A DNA stretch of 64,000 nt from Flavobacterium sp. GSB-24 (GTDB lineage Bacteria > Bacteroidota > Bacteroidia > Flavobacteriales > Flavobacteriaceae): positions 1,984,001-2,048,000 of the forward strand of contig NZ_AP027043.1 of NCBI RefSeq assembly GCF_027924665.1, written 5' to 3'. The notes beneath the pieces were generated by a model, which worked only from the letters and a program-made list of their open reading frames with translations, was not told the DNA's origin and did not search any database. Below, one piece after another: positions 8,929 to 16,850 of this stretch (its first letter is position 1; each line of letters begins with the position of its first letter). The translations under genes were made by a program, and so were the position numbers.

Positions 8929-9951
8929 ATGAGTTTAGAAAATGTAAAGAACAACAAAATTGCTTTTTTCTCAACACAGCCTTACGATAAAGCATTCTTT
9001 AATAAATATAATACTGATTTTGGTTTTGAACTGGATTTCTTTGAAACGCAGTTAAATCCGCAAACCGTAATTTTAATCGAAAACGCTTCGATTGTCTGCG
9101 TTTTTGTAAATGATATTGTGAACGAAGCGGTTATTAAACAATTAGCAGAAAAGAATGTAAAAATTATAGCCTTACGATGCGCCGGATTTAATAATGTTGA
9201 TTTAGAAGCTGCTAAAAAATACAATATAAAAGTCTGCCGTGTTCCAGCTTATTCTCCGCAGGCAGTTGCAGAACATGCAATGGCAATGATTTTAACCTTA
9301 AACCGAAAAACACACAAAGCTTACAACAGAGTTCGCGAACAGAATTTTTCCTTAAATGGATTATTAGGTTTTGATTTATTTGGCAAAACAATTGGAATTA
9401 TCGGAACAGGAAATATAGGTAAAGCTTTCGCGAAAATTGCTCTAGGTTTTGGCTGTAAAGTCTTGGCGTATGATATTGTTACCAATGAAGAAATGATAAA
9501 AGACGGCGTTTCTTTTGTTAGTTTAGAAGAGATTTTTAAATCGAGTGATATCATTTCGCTTCATTGTCCGCTAAACGATCAAACGAAGCATGTCATTAAT
9601 AAAGACTCAATTGCTTTGATGAAAGACAGCGTTATGATTATCAATACAAGCCGTGGCGGATTAATAGAAACGGCCTGCGTTATCGAAGGTTTAAAAGAAG
9701 GTAAAATTGGTTATTTAGGAATTGATGTTTACGAACAGGAAGAAAAACTGTTCTTTAGAGATCTTTCAGCAGATATTATTCAAGATGATGCTATTCAGCG
9801 TTTAATGAGTTTTCCGAATGTTTTGGTAACAGCGCATCAAGCATTTTTTACCAATGAAGCTTTAACGCAGATTGCTTTGGTAACGTTCAATAATATAAAA
9901 TCACTGGTAAGTCAAAATGATATTGAAAACAAAGCCGCTTTGTTGGTTTAA
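8929..9951 (+). CDS. ldhA: D-lactate dehydrogenase (2-hydroxyacid dehydrogenase)
   Basis: A 340-residue NAD-dependent enzyme that reduces pyruvate to D-lactate, closely similar along its length to fermentative LdhA. The substrate-domain signature ALRCAGFNNVDL, the dinucleotide fold GIIGTGNIGKAFAKIA, the catalytic arginine in NTSRGGLIE, the glutamate region DVYEQEEKLFF and the catalytic histidine in TAHQAFFTNEAL are all present. I chose the ATG at 8929. An in-frame TTG at 8881 would add 16 residues (LNLVKLEIKNQ and so on) not found in the family. It is followed after 35 bp by a lipoprotein gene and may share a transcript with it. Confidence 0.92.
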   Translation: MSLENVKNNKIAFFSTQPYDKAFFNKYNTDFGFELDFFETQLNPQTVILIENASIVCVFVNDIVNEAVIKQLAEKNVKIIALRCAGFNNVDLEAAKKYNIKVCRVPAYSPQAVAEHAMAMILTLNRKTHKAYNRVREQNFSLNGLLGFDLFGKTIGIIGTGNIGKAFAKIALGFGCKVLAYDIVTNEEMIKDGVSFVSLEEIFKSSDIISLHCPLNDQTKHVINKDSIALMKDSVMIINTSRGGLIETACVIEGLKEGKIGYLGIDVYEQEEKLFFRDLSADIIQDDAIQRLMSFPNVLVTAHQAFFTNEALTQIALVTFNNIKSLVSQNDIENKAALLV

Positions 9952-9986
9952 CAAACGTAATGTTGAGAATTTAAAATAAAGAAATT

Positions 9987-10589
9987 ATGAGAAATACAAT
10001 TTTAGCGGCAGTTATGATTCTGGGAATGATTTCATGTCAAAATAAAGATAAAACCGACAACAAAAGTATAATCAAAACAATTGCTGAAGACACTTTGTCA
10101 AAAACTGCTGCGGGAACTGCCGACGTAAGTGACGCTCCAGCAAAAGAAGATAAAACAGTTGACTTGATTCGAAAACAATTGAATGTGTTGTTAAAAGCAG
10201 ATCTTCCTGCAATGACAAAAGACGACCGTTATTTTTATTATGAAGCTTTTGATTTGAATAACGATCAAAAAAATGAATATTTTGTTGGTTTCTCCAATTC
10301 ATATTTCTGCGGAAGTGGAGGATGTTCGGGGTATATTTTAAATAATGACGGAAGCGTAATTAATCGTTTCACAGTGACCGATTTTCCAATTTATGTAGCG
10401 ACTTCCTCAACCGATAAATTTTATGATCTGATCGTGAAAAGCGGCGGAATTTCTCATCTTGTAAAAATGAAAAACGGAAAATATCCGTCAAATCCTTCGG
10501 TTCAGGAAAAATTAAAAGGCGATATTCCAAAAGAAAGTACAAAGGTTTTAGATATTCAAGGAAAGAACTTAGAGAAATATTCGTTTTAA
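9987..10589 (+). CDS. Lipoprotein of unknown function
   Basis: A 200-residue lipoprotein precursor with the lipobox MILGMISC and cysteine C17. A disordered Lys/Asp/Thr-rich spacer runs to about residue 55. The compact C-terminal part includes YEAFDLNNDQKNEYFVGF, which resembles FG-GAP/EF-hand-like calcium loops, and SYFCGSGGCSGYIL, a Gly/Cys pattern with two close cysteines that may form a disulfide. I do not recognise a named family. It lies 35 bp after ldhA and ends at a bidirectional terminator shared with lysS. Confidence 0.8.
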   Translation: MRNTILAAVMILGMISCQNKDKTDNKSIIKTIAEDTLSKTAAGTADVSDAPAKEDKTVDLIRKQLNVLLKADLPAMTKDDRYFYYEAFDLNNDQKNEYFVGFSNSYFCGSGGCSGYILNNDGSVINRFTVTDFPIYVATSSTDKFYDLIVKSGGISHLVKMKNGKYPSNPSVQEKLKGDIPKESTKVLDIQGKNLEKYSF

Positions 10590-10607
10590 TCAGATCTTTT
10601 AAATACA

Positions 10608-10640
10608 AAACCCGACAGTTTTTTAAAACCTGTCGGGTTT
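10608..10640. terminator. Bidirectional terminator, lipoprotein / lysS
   Basis: AAACCCGACAG (10608-10618) pairs perfectly with CTGTCGGGTTT (10630-10640). It lies between convergent genes and serves lysS best, because on the minus strand it is followed by a T-rich tract. Confidence 0.88.
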
Positions 10641-10698
10641 GAATATTATAATCCCAAATTGGAATTTGAAATTTTCTAAAATTGGAATTTTAAAAAAT

Positions 10699-12402
10699 TT
10701 ATCCCACCAATTCCACCATTTTAAACTCGCCGTCAACGACAACTTTAGTCAAACCATGTTTAGATAAATTTTTCATAGAAGCATCCCATTTTTTACCACT
10801 TAAATTCGCAGTGATTTTTAATTGTTGAAGATCCATTTTACTTTCGTTTCCTTTCAATAAATCTACGATAAATTTTTCTTCATCAGATAATTCAACTTGA
10901 GCTTGTTTTTTCTCCGGACGCATTTGTGGGAACAATAAAACCTCTTGAATCGAAGCATTATTTGTCAAATACATAATCAAACGATCCATTCCAATTCCCA
11001 TTCCAGAAGTTGGAGGCATACCATATTCAAGCGCTCTTAAGAAATCCTCGTCGATAATTCCGTTAGCTTCATCATCACCTTTTGCTGCCAAACGCATTTG
11101 ATCTTCAAAACGCTCACGCTGGTCAATTGGGTCATTTAATTCAGAATATGCATTTGCGATTTCTTTACCACAAACCATTAATTCAAAACGCTCTGTAAGA
11201 TCTGGATTATCTCTATGCTCTTTACAAAGCGGAGACATTTCTTTTGGATAATCTGTAATGAAAGTTGGCTGAATATAATTTCCTTCACATTTCGCTCCAA
11301 AAATTTCATCAATTAATTTTCCTTTACCCATTGTTTCATCAACTTCGATTCCCATTCCTCTTGCAGCTTCAAACAATTCTTGCTCTGTTTTTCCAGAGAT
11401 ATCAAAACCAGTAAAATGTTTGATAGAATCTGTCATTGTAACACGTGCATAAGGAGCTTTAAAGTTGATTGTATGTTCACCAAAAGTCACTTCGCTTGTA
11501 CCATTTACAGCAATTGCGCAATGTTCCAATAAACCTTCAGCAAATTCCATCATCCAGTTGTAGTCTTTGTAGGCTACATATATTTCCATTGCAGTAAATT
11601 CAGGATTATGTGTTCTGTCCATTCCTTCATTACGAAAGTTTCTTGAGAACTCATAAACACCTTCAAATCCACCAACAATTAATCTTTTTAAATACAATTC
11701 GTTTGCGATACGCATATAAAGCGGAATATCAAGCGAATTATGGTGTGTAATAAAAGGTCTTGCCGCAGCACCACCAGGAATTGACTGCAAAACCGGAGTA
11801 TCAACCTCAAGATATCCAGCATCGTTAAAATAACCACGCATTGCGCTGAATAACTTTGTACGTTTGATGAAAGTTTCTTTAACATGCGGATTTACAGTTA
11901 AATCTACATAACGCATTCTGTAACGCAATTCAGCATCATTAAATGCATCGTGAACGTTTCCTTCTTCATCAACTTTTGGTAAAGGAAGCGGACGTAACGT
12001 TTTGCTCAAGAAAGTAAAACCGTCAACGCGAACGCATTGTGCACCCACTTTTGTAGTGAACAATTCACCCTCAATACCAATAAAGTCACCTAAATCGGTT
12101 AATTTTTTAAATACTTGGTTATATAAAGTTTTATCGTCACCTTCACACAAAACATCGCGATTCACGTACAATTGAATACGTCCTTCGCTATCCTGCAATT
12201 CAGCAAAACAAGCTTTTCCTTGATCTCTCACGCTCATCAAACGACCCGCAACGATAACCTTCTTACCTTCTTCAAAAGACTCCTTAATTTGCTTAGAAGT
12301 ATGATTTACAGGAAAAAGATTAGCTGGATAAGGATTGATTCCCAGACTGCGTAAGTTTTGAAGTTTTTCTCTTCTGATGATTTCTTGTTCTGATAATGCC
12401 AT
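10699..12402 (-). CDS. lysS: Lysyl-tRNA synthetase (class II) with C-terminal extension
   Basis: A 567-residue class II enzyme that charges tRNA-Lys. The OB-fold anticodon-binding domain is at about residues 45-150 (VIVAGRLMSVRDQGKACFAEL). Motif 2 is FRNEGMDRTHNPEFTAMEIY and motif 3 is GMGIGMDRLIMYLT, the latter near residues 475-490. The usual bacterial enzyme ends soon after motif 3 (about 500 residues). This one continues for about 65-70 residues with a charged helical region (SDEEKFIVDLL...ISANLSGKKW-like), possibly a small winged-helix-type tail. A -7 promoter element TATCTTTG lies on the minus strand at 12426-12433. Confidence 0.96.
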   Translation of the reverse strand: MALSEQEIIRREKLQNLRSLGINPYPANLFPVNHTSKQIKESFEEGKKVIVAGRLMSVRDQGKACFAELQDSEGRIQLYVNRDVLCEGDDKTLYNQVFKKLTDLGDFIGIEGELFTTKVGAQCVRVDGFTFLSKTLRPLPLPKVDEEGNVHDAFNDAELRYRMRYVDLTVNPHVKETFIKRTKLFSAMRGYFNDAGYLEVDTPVLQSIPGGAAARPFITHHNSLDIPLYMRIANELYLKRLIVGGFEGVYEFSRNFRNEGMDRTHNPEFTAMEIYVAYKDYNWMMEFAEGLLEHCAIAVNGTSEVTFGEHTINFKAPYARVTMTDSIKHFTGFDISGKTEQELFEAARGMGIEVDETMGKGKLIDEIFGAKCEGNYIQPTFITDYPKEMSPLCKEHRDNPDLTERFELMVCGKEIANAYSELNDPIDQRERFEDQMRLAAKGDDEANGIIDEDFLRALEYGMPPTSGMGIGMDRLIMYLTNNASIQEVLLFPQMRPEKKQAQVELSDEEKFIVDLLKGNESKMDLQQLKITANLSGKKWDASMKNLSKHGLTKVVVDGEFKMVELVG

Positions 12403-12735
12403 TTTGTGCTCTTTTTTTAAGTGTGCAAAGATAAAGAAAAGAATGTAGATTTTAGAATGCAGATTTTAGATTTTTTGTAGCAGCAATTTATTGGGTTTCA
12501 ATTACCTTTTGTCTTGCTTCCGAAGCTTGGGGGCAATTGTATCTTTTTTGCAGAAAAAGCAGAAAACGATACCGCTTCTATCGGAAATATGTTAGATATT
12601 TTTATTTTCAAAATATGCTTTGAGAAGTATTTTACTGAATTTAAAAGCTATTATCTTGGTACCTTAATATCTGAATATCTCAGAATCTTAAAAAATAAAA
12701 TAGTCTTCGTATATTTGATAAAAAATTGTACTACG
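12403..12735. other. Intergenic region between divergent lysS and a lipoprotein gene
   Basis: Contains the lysS -7 element (12426-12433, minus) and a direct repeat of GTAGATTTTAGA / GCAGATTTTAGA at 12445-12456 and 12459-12470. The reading frame open from 12514 is an upstream extension of the lipoprotein gene rather than coding. The stretch 12510-12590 is less AT-rich than its surroundings and may be a decayed element; nothing in it is recognisable. Confidence 0.5.
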
Positions 12736-13488
12736 ATGAAATTATACAAACTACTTAGTTTTTCTTTTTTAATAGCAACATTAACAAGCTGTACTTTTAC
12801 TGAAAATATTTACATCAATGATAACGGAACTGGAAAATTTGCTGTTGACATGGATGGTTCTGCTTTGATGGAAATGGCGGGAGATCAATTAGCAGGTCAA
12901 ATGGGCAGCGATGCTAAAAAAGATATTGACTCCACTTTTACCTTCAAACAATTATTCGAAGAGAAAAAAGACAGTATTGCTAAGTTGTCTCCAGAAACTC
13001 AAAAAGAACTCAAAAAACTCGAAAACTTTGTAGTTACCACAAAAATGAGCTCGGAGAAAAAACAATTTCTAATGACAATGGCTACTGACTTTAAAAATGT
13101 AAACGAGCTGCAAGACATTTTGCAAACACTGAGTACATTTCAAAAGTTGGAAGGAGGAGCAAATGCAAATCCGCTTGGAAATGGTTTTGGAGATAATAAT
13201 AGTAAATTAAGCTATACATACGACGGTAAGAAATTTACAAGAAAAGCAGTAATAGACCAGCAAAAACTGGCAGCAAAAGCGAAGGACTCTGCTCCTGATA
13301 TGTCTAAAATGATGTTTGCATCTTCTAACTATATTGTAAAATATCACTTTCCAAAAAAGATTAAGAAAGTCTCTAATCCGAATGCATTATTTAGCGACGA
13401 TCGAAAATCAATTACAATTCAATACTCTTTCACGGATTATATGGAGAATCCAGACAAACTTAACTTTGATGTTGAGTTTGAAAAATAA
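12736..13488 (+). CDS. Lipoprotein of unknown function
   Basis: A 250-residue lipoprotein precursor starting MKLYKLLSFSFLIATLTSC, with lipidated cysteine C19. The mature part begins TFTENIYINDNGTGKFAVDMDG and continues as a mostly helical central region, then a beta-rich C-terminus (YIVKYHFPKKIKKVSNPNALFSDDRKS). No named family is recognised with certainty. The ATG at 12736 was chosen because it begins the signal peptide; the frame remains open upstream to 12514 but that part has no signal and no coding character. The lipB gene follows 5 bp after the stop, so the two are probably co-transcribed. Confidence 0.85.
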   Translation: MKLYKLLSFSFLIATLTSCTFTENIYINDNGTGKFAVDMDGSALMEMAGDQLAGQMGSDAKKDIDSTFTFKQLFEEKKDSIAKLSPETQKELKKLENFVVTTKMSSEKKQFLMTMATDFKNVNELQDILQTLSTFQKLEGGANANPLGNGFGDNNSKLSYTYDGKKFTRKAVIDQQKLAAKAKDSAPDMSKMMFASSNYIVKYHFPKKIKKVSNPNALFSDDRKSITIQYSFTDYMENPDKLNFDVEFEK

Positions 13489-13493
13489 TTAAA

Positions 13494-14195
13494 ATGAATA
13501 AAAAAATCCAACTTCAGGATCTGGGAAACAAAGATTATAAATCGACTTGGGAATATCAAGAAGAAATTTTTAAAGATATAGTCGATTTAAAGATCAAAAA
13601 CAGACGAGAAGAACTTGATCTGCCAACACCAAATTATTTATTGTTTGTAGAGCATCCGCATGTTTATACTTTAGGAAAAAGTGGTGATTTAGAAAACTTA
13701 CTATTAAACGAAAAACAGCTCGAAGCAAAAGGAGCAACTTTTTATAAAATTAACCGCGGCGGCGATATTACGTATCACGGACCAGGACAAATTGTGGGTT
13801 ATCCGATTCTGGATTTAGAAAATTTCTTTACAGATATTCATAAATATTTACGTTTACTTGAAGAATCAATTATTTTGACTTTAGCAGAATATGGCTTAGA
13901 ATCGGGTAGAAGTGAAGGAGAAACCGGTGTCTGGCTAGGAGCTGGAACTCCGTTTGCCCGCAAAATATGCGCAATGGGCGTAAGAGCTTCACGGTGGGTA
14001 ACCATGCACGGATTTGCATTAAACGTCAATGTAGATTTGGGTTATTTTGATAATATTATTCCATGTGGAATTCGCGGAAAAGGCGTTACTTCTTTACAAG
14101 TTGAACTTGGTGTGGAAAGAGTAGATGAAGAAGAAGTAAAATCGAGAATTATTAAGCATTTAGCTCATTTGTTTGAGGTTGAATTTGTTGAATAA
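13494..14195 (+). CDS. lipB: Octanoyl-[ACP]:protein N-octanoyltransferase
   Basis: A 233-residue cytoplasmic enzyme that moves octanoate from acyl-carrier protein to lipoyl domains of 2-oxoacid dehydrogenases and the glycine cleavage H protein, the first step of protein lipoylation. The signature RGGDITYHGPGQIVGYP is present. The catalytic lysine lies in ARKICAMGVRASRWVTMHG, and the catalytic cysteine in NIIPCGIRGKGVTSL. Length is normal. It follows a lipoprotein gene by 5 bp and precedes an AraC-type regulator by 18 bp. No lipA is seen in the window. Confidence 0.95.
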   Translation: MNKKIQLQDLGNKDYKSTWEYQEEIFKDIVDLKIKNRREELDLPTPNYLLFVEHPHVYTLGKSGDLENLLLNEKQLEAKGATFYKINRGGDITYHGPGQIVGYPILDLENFFTDIHKYLRLLEESIILTLAEYGLESGRSEGETGVWLGAGTPFARKICAMGVRASRWVTMHGFALNVNVDLGYFDNIIPCGIRGKGVTSLQVELGVERVDEEEVKSRIIKHLAHLFEVEFVE

Positions 14196-14213
14196 ATTTC
14201 TAATAATTATAGT

Positions 14214-15032
14214 ATGAAAAATGCTGAAGAAAATAACAATTATAGAATTGCAGTTCCTTCAGCATTTGAAACTGTTTTCTCTCATTTTTATTTTGCCGAA
14301 AACAAAACGACATTTCCTATTACAAAAACTTTATTGCCTAGTTTTCAGACTATTTTAGTTTTTAACTTCGGCACAAAATCATACTTGAAATCTCAGCAGA
14401 ATCATTTTTTGGAAGTTGAAAAATGTGTTCTTCTTGGTCCGATAAAACAAGCTTTTGATTATACTTTAGAACCTAATTCAGAGATTCTAGTTGCCAATTT
14501 TAAAGAAGATGCTTTTTATCGGTTCTTTGGAAATGTTCTTTTTGATTCTCTGCCCATTCATCCAGATGATTTAATTAATGAAAATTGTTTCACACTTTTA
14601 TGGGATGAGCTCATTAAACTTCCAGATACAAAAGATCGTGTTGATTATATTTTAGAATTCTGCAAGCCATATTTAAGAGAGCAAACAGCAATCACAACAC
14701 TTTTAAACGATTTTCAAAACGAGAATATAAATCCTATAAAGGCAATAGCTTCGCAGATCAACCAAACAGAAAGAAATATTCAACTTAACCAAAAGAAAAT
14801 TTTTGGTTACACAATTAAAGAAGCAAATCGTTACGAAAGGTTTTTAAAAGCCGTTAATCAAATAGAGAAAGATATACTAGAAGAATGCAAAACAGATTGG
14901 TTAACTATTGTAGATAAATGTGGATATTACGATCAAAGCCAGCTTATTCATGATTTTAAATACTACATGAATATTTCGCCTACCAAATATTTGAAATTTC
15001 AATCAGACATTTGCAGTTCAAAAATGGATTAA
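14214..15032 (+). CDS. AraC-family transcriptional regulator
   Basis: A 272-residue regulator. The N-terminal 150 residues form a cupin-like sensing region (GPIKQAFDYTLEPNSEILVANFKEDAFYRFFGN), as in the DUF6597-type AraC subgroup. The C-terminal 100 residues hold the two helix-turn-helix motifs, including the diagnostic ending WLTIVDKCGYYDQSQLIHDFKYYMNISPTKYL. The next gene, a flavodoxin-like oxidoreductase, starts 78 bp downstream on the same strand and is the most likely target. Ligand and operator are not visible. Confidence 0.9.
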   Translation: MKNAEENNNYRIAVPSAFETVFSHFYFAENKTTFPITKTLLPSFQTILVFNFGTKSYLKSQQNHFLEVEKCVLLGPIKQAFDYTLEPNSEILVANFKEDAFYRFFGNVLFDSLPIHPDDLINENCFTLLWDELIKLPDTKDRVDYILEFCKPYLREQTAITTLLNDFQNENINPIKAIASQINQTERNIQLNQKKIFGYTIKEANRYERFLKAVNQIEKDILEECKTDWLTIVDKCGYYDQSQLIHDFKYYMNISPTKYLKFQSDICSSKMD

Positions 15033-15109
15033 AGCTAATTTCGTTTTCTTACAATTGTCACCCAAATGTGCGTTTTACATTTGTCATGTTAATCTTTAAA
15101 AATAGAAAC

Positions 15110-15700
15110 ATGAAAAATTTAATTATTTATGCACATCCAAATTCAGGAAGTTTAAACCATTTTTTCAAAAATACCATTATAGAATCTTTAGAAAAATCTG
15201 GACAACAAATAGTTGTTCGTGATTTAAATGAAATCAATTTCAATCCAGTTCTTTCTTTGCAAGATATGCAGGGACAAAGGATTGGACAGGTTGCTGATGA
15301 TGTTAAAATAGAACAAGATTTTATTTCGTGGGCAGATCAGATTATTTTTATTTATCCAATTTGGTGGACTGGAATGCCAGCTATTATGAAAGGATATATT
15401 GACAGAGTTTTTAGTTATGGATTTGCATATCGATATGATCAAGGAATTCAAAAAGGACTATTGACCGGAAAACAAACCATTATTATTAACTCTCATGGAA
15501 AATCGAATGCTGAATATAAAACAATGGGAATGGATAAAGCCTTGACATTAACTTCAGACACTGGTATTTTTAATTATAGTGGTTTAGAAATTAAACACCA
15601 TTTTTATTTTGATAAAGCAGATAGACCTTCTGTTGAAAATGTATTAGAATGGGAGAATCAGCTCAAAATGTTGTTTTTAGAAAAGACATTGTCTAATTAA
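15110..15700 (+). CDS. Flavodoxin-like NAD(P)H-dependent oxidoreductase (quinone reductase type)
   Basis: A 196-residue flavoenzyme of the NQO1/KefF/MdaB fold. The N-terminal FMN/FAD loop is YAHPNSGSLNHF, the region ADQIIFIYPIWWTGMPAIMKGYIDRVF is the classic family signature at about residues 77-104, and NSHGKS follows. It would transfer two electrons from NAD(P)H to quinones or similar electrophiles. I chose ATG 15110 because the family starts MKNLIIYAHP; the 33 residues open upstream overlap the AraC gene and are unlike the family. Context suggests control by the adjacent AraC regulator. Confidence 0.9.
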   Translation: MKNLIIYAHPNSGSLNHFFKNTIIESLEKSGQQIVVRDLNEINFNPVLSLQDMQGQRIGQVADDVKIEQDFISWADQIIFIYPIWWTGMPAIMKGYIDRVFSYGFAYRYDQGIQKGLLTGKQTIIINSHGKSNAEYKTMGMDKALTLTSDTGIFNYSGLEIKHHFYFDKADRPSVENVLEWENQLKMLFLEKTLSN

Positions 15701-15716
15701 TTTTAGTGCAATAAAA

Positions 15717-15745
15717 AAAGACTTATCCAATTAAGTCTTTTTTTT
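15717..15745. terminator. Bidirectional terminator, oxidoreductase / rnhB
   Basis: Perfect 9-bp stem AAAGACTTA / TAAGTCTTT (15717-15725 with 15732-15740), loop TCCAAT, with A run on the left and T run on the right. Confidence 0.9.
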
Positions 15746-16409
15746 ATTCTAAAAAAATCAATTCTAGTTGTTCAGGAAGAAGTCTAAAACTCATTCTGTG
15801 GTATTTTGTTGTTCCAAATTCTTTAATGGCTTCGCGATGCTCTTTTGTTGGATATCCTTTATTTTGTTTCCAGTTGTACATGGGGAATTCTTCGTGAATC
15901 TTATCCATAAATTCGTCACGATAGGTTTTAGCTAAAACTGAAGCAGCGGCGATGCTTAAATATTTCGCATCTCCTTTTATAATACTTTGATTTGGGATCG
16001 ATTTTAAAAGTGTTATTTCATCTTCAGAAAACTGTCTTCCAAAAGCATTTTTAAGTCCAAGTTTGGCATTTAAAGATCGGTTTCCATCAACAATAATAAA
16101 TTCAGGAACATGTTTCAATTTTAAGATGCATTCCTGCATTCCTTTCATCGAAGCGTTTAAGATGTTGATTTCATCTATTTCAGCCGCATGTAAATGTGTT
16201 ACTGAAAAGCAAACAGCCTGATCCTCAATTATAGGTTTTAGTTCTTTTCTAATTTTTTCAGACAATTGCTTACTGTCATTCAAAAACTCATTGTTAAAAT
16301 CATGAGGTAAAATTACTGCAGCCGCTGTCACAGGACCGGCTAAACATCCCCGGCCAGCTTCATCAGTGCCAGTTTCTAAAATAAATCCTGAATAATTTAA
16401 TTGAAGCAT
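15744..16409 (-). CDS. rnhB: Ribonuclease HII
   Basis: A 221-residue cytoplasmic nuclease that cuts RNA in RNA-DNA hybrids, including single ribonucleotides embedded in DNA. The acidic active site is visible: D16-E17 in [15 protein letters not shown]108 in IIVDGNRSL, and D147 in [22 protein letters not shown]. The [13 protein letters not shown] motif is also present. Length is typical. On the minus strand an AATCTTTG element at 16428-16435, with TTTG at 16457-16460, is a plausible one-mismatch promoter. Neighbours are unrelated in function. Confidence 0.96.
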   Translation of the reverse strand: MLQLNYSGFILETGTDEAGRGCLAGPVTAAAVILPHDFNNEFLNDSKQLSEKIRKELKPIIEDQAVCFSVTHLHAAEIDEINILNASMKGMQECILKLKHVPEFIIVDGNRSLNAKLGLKNAFGRQFSEDEITLLKSIPNQSIIKGDAKYLSIAAASVLAKTYRDEFMDKIHEEFPMYNWKQNKGYPTKEHREAIKEFGTTKYHRMSFRLLPEQLELIFLE

Positions 16410-16762
16410 TTAATTTTTTTTGAATCACAAAGATTGTATTTTTTTCTTCTGATTTGCAAATGTTTGAGTAAATAATAAATCATTAACAAAATGTTAAATA
16501 AGTTCTTAATAATGGATGTAATTAACATTTTTTAACAAATAGAGTTTGAAATACATTAAAAAAAAATGAAATTTTGTCAGTTTATACATCTGATATATGG
16601 ATTTATGAGTTAAATAAAAAATTAAATTTGCTAAAATAATGTTAAATTATTGTTAAAAATAAATTAAATAGAACCATTCTAATTTTACGTATATGTCTGA
16701 TAATCTTGAGGTTTGTTTATAAAAAAGTAAGTTTTTGACAATTGTTTTGAAGTAAGTTTAAA
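16410..16762. other. AT-rich intergenic region between rnhB and the SusCD operon
   Basis: Divergent control region. It contains the probable rnhB promoter (16428-16460, minus) and an isolated TAAATTTG element at 16623-16630 on the plus strand without a matching TTG. Otherwise it is long A/T runs and TTAAC-rich sequence, in which I see no gene or RNA. Confidence 0.5.
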
Positions 16763-16781
16763 ACGAAAACGATATAGTGTT
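16763..16781 (+). promoter_or_regulatory. Operator-like site upstream of susC, shared with the alpha-amylase
   Basis: ACGAAAACGATATAGTGTT lies 69 bp before the susC start. It matches 17 of 19 bases of a site upstream of the alpha-amylase gene (50487-50505). The central CG flanked by a CGAAAAC half-site resembles LacI-family operators. Binding is inference. Confidence 0.5.
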
Positions 16782-16850
16782 ATTTTGTCTTGTTGTTATT
16801 TTAAGAAAATATTAAGATGTTTGCCAGATACTAATTCAAAATTTTTAAAA

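Noticed and set aside
12514-12735. 74-residue upstream extension of the lipoprotein gene
   Set aside because: It would bury the lipoprotein signal peptide inside the protein; the ATG at 12736 gives a normal signal.
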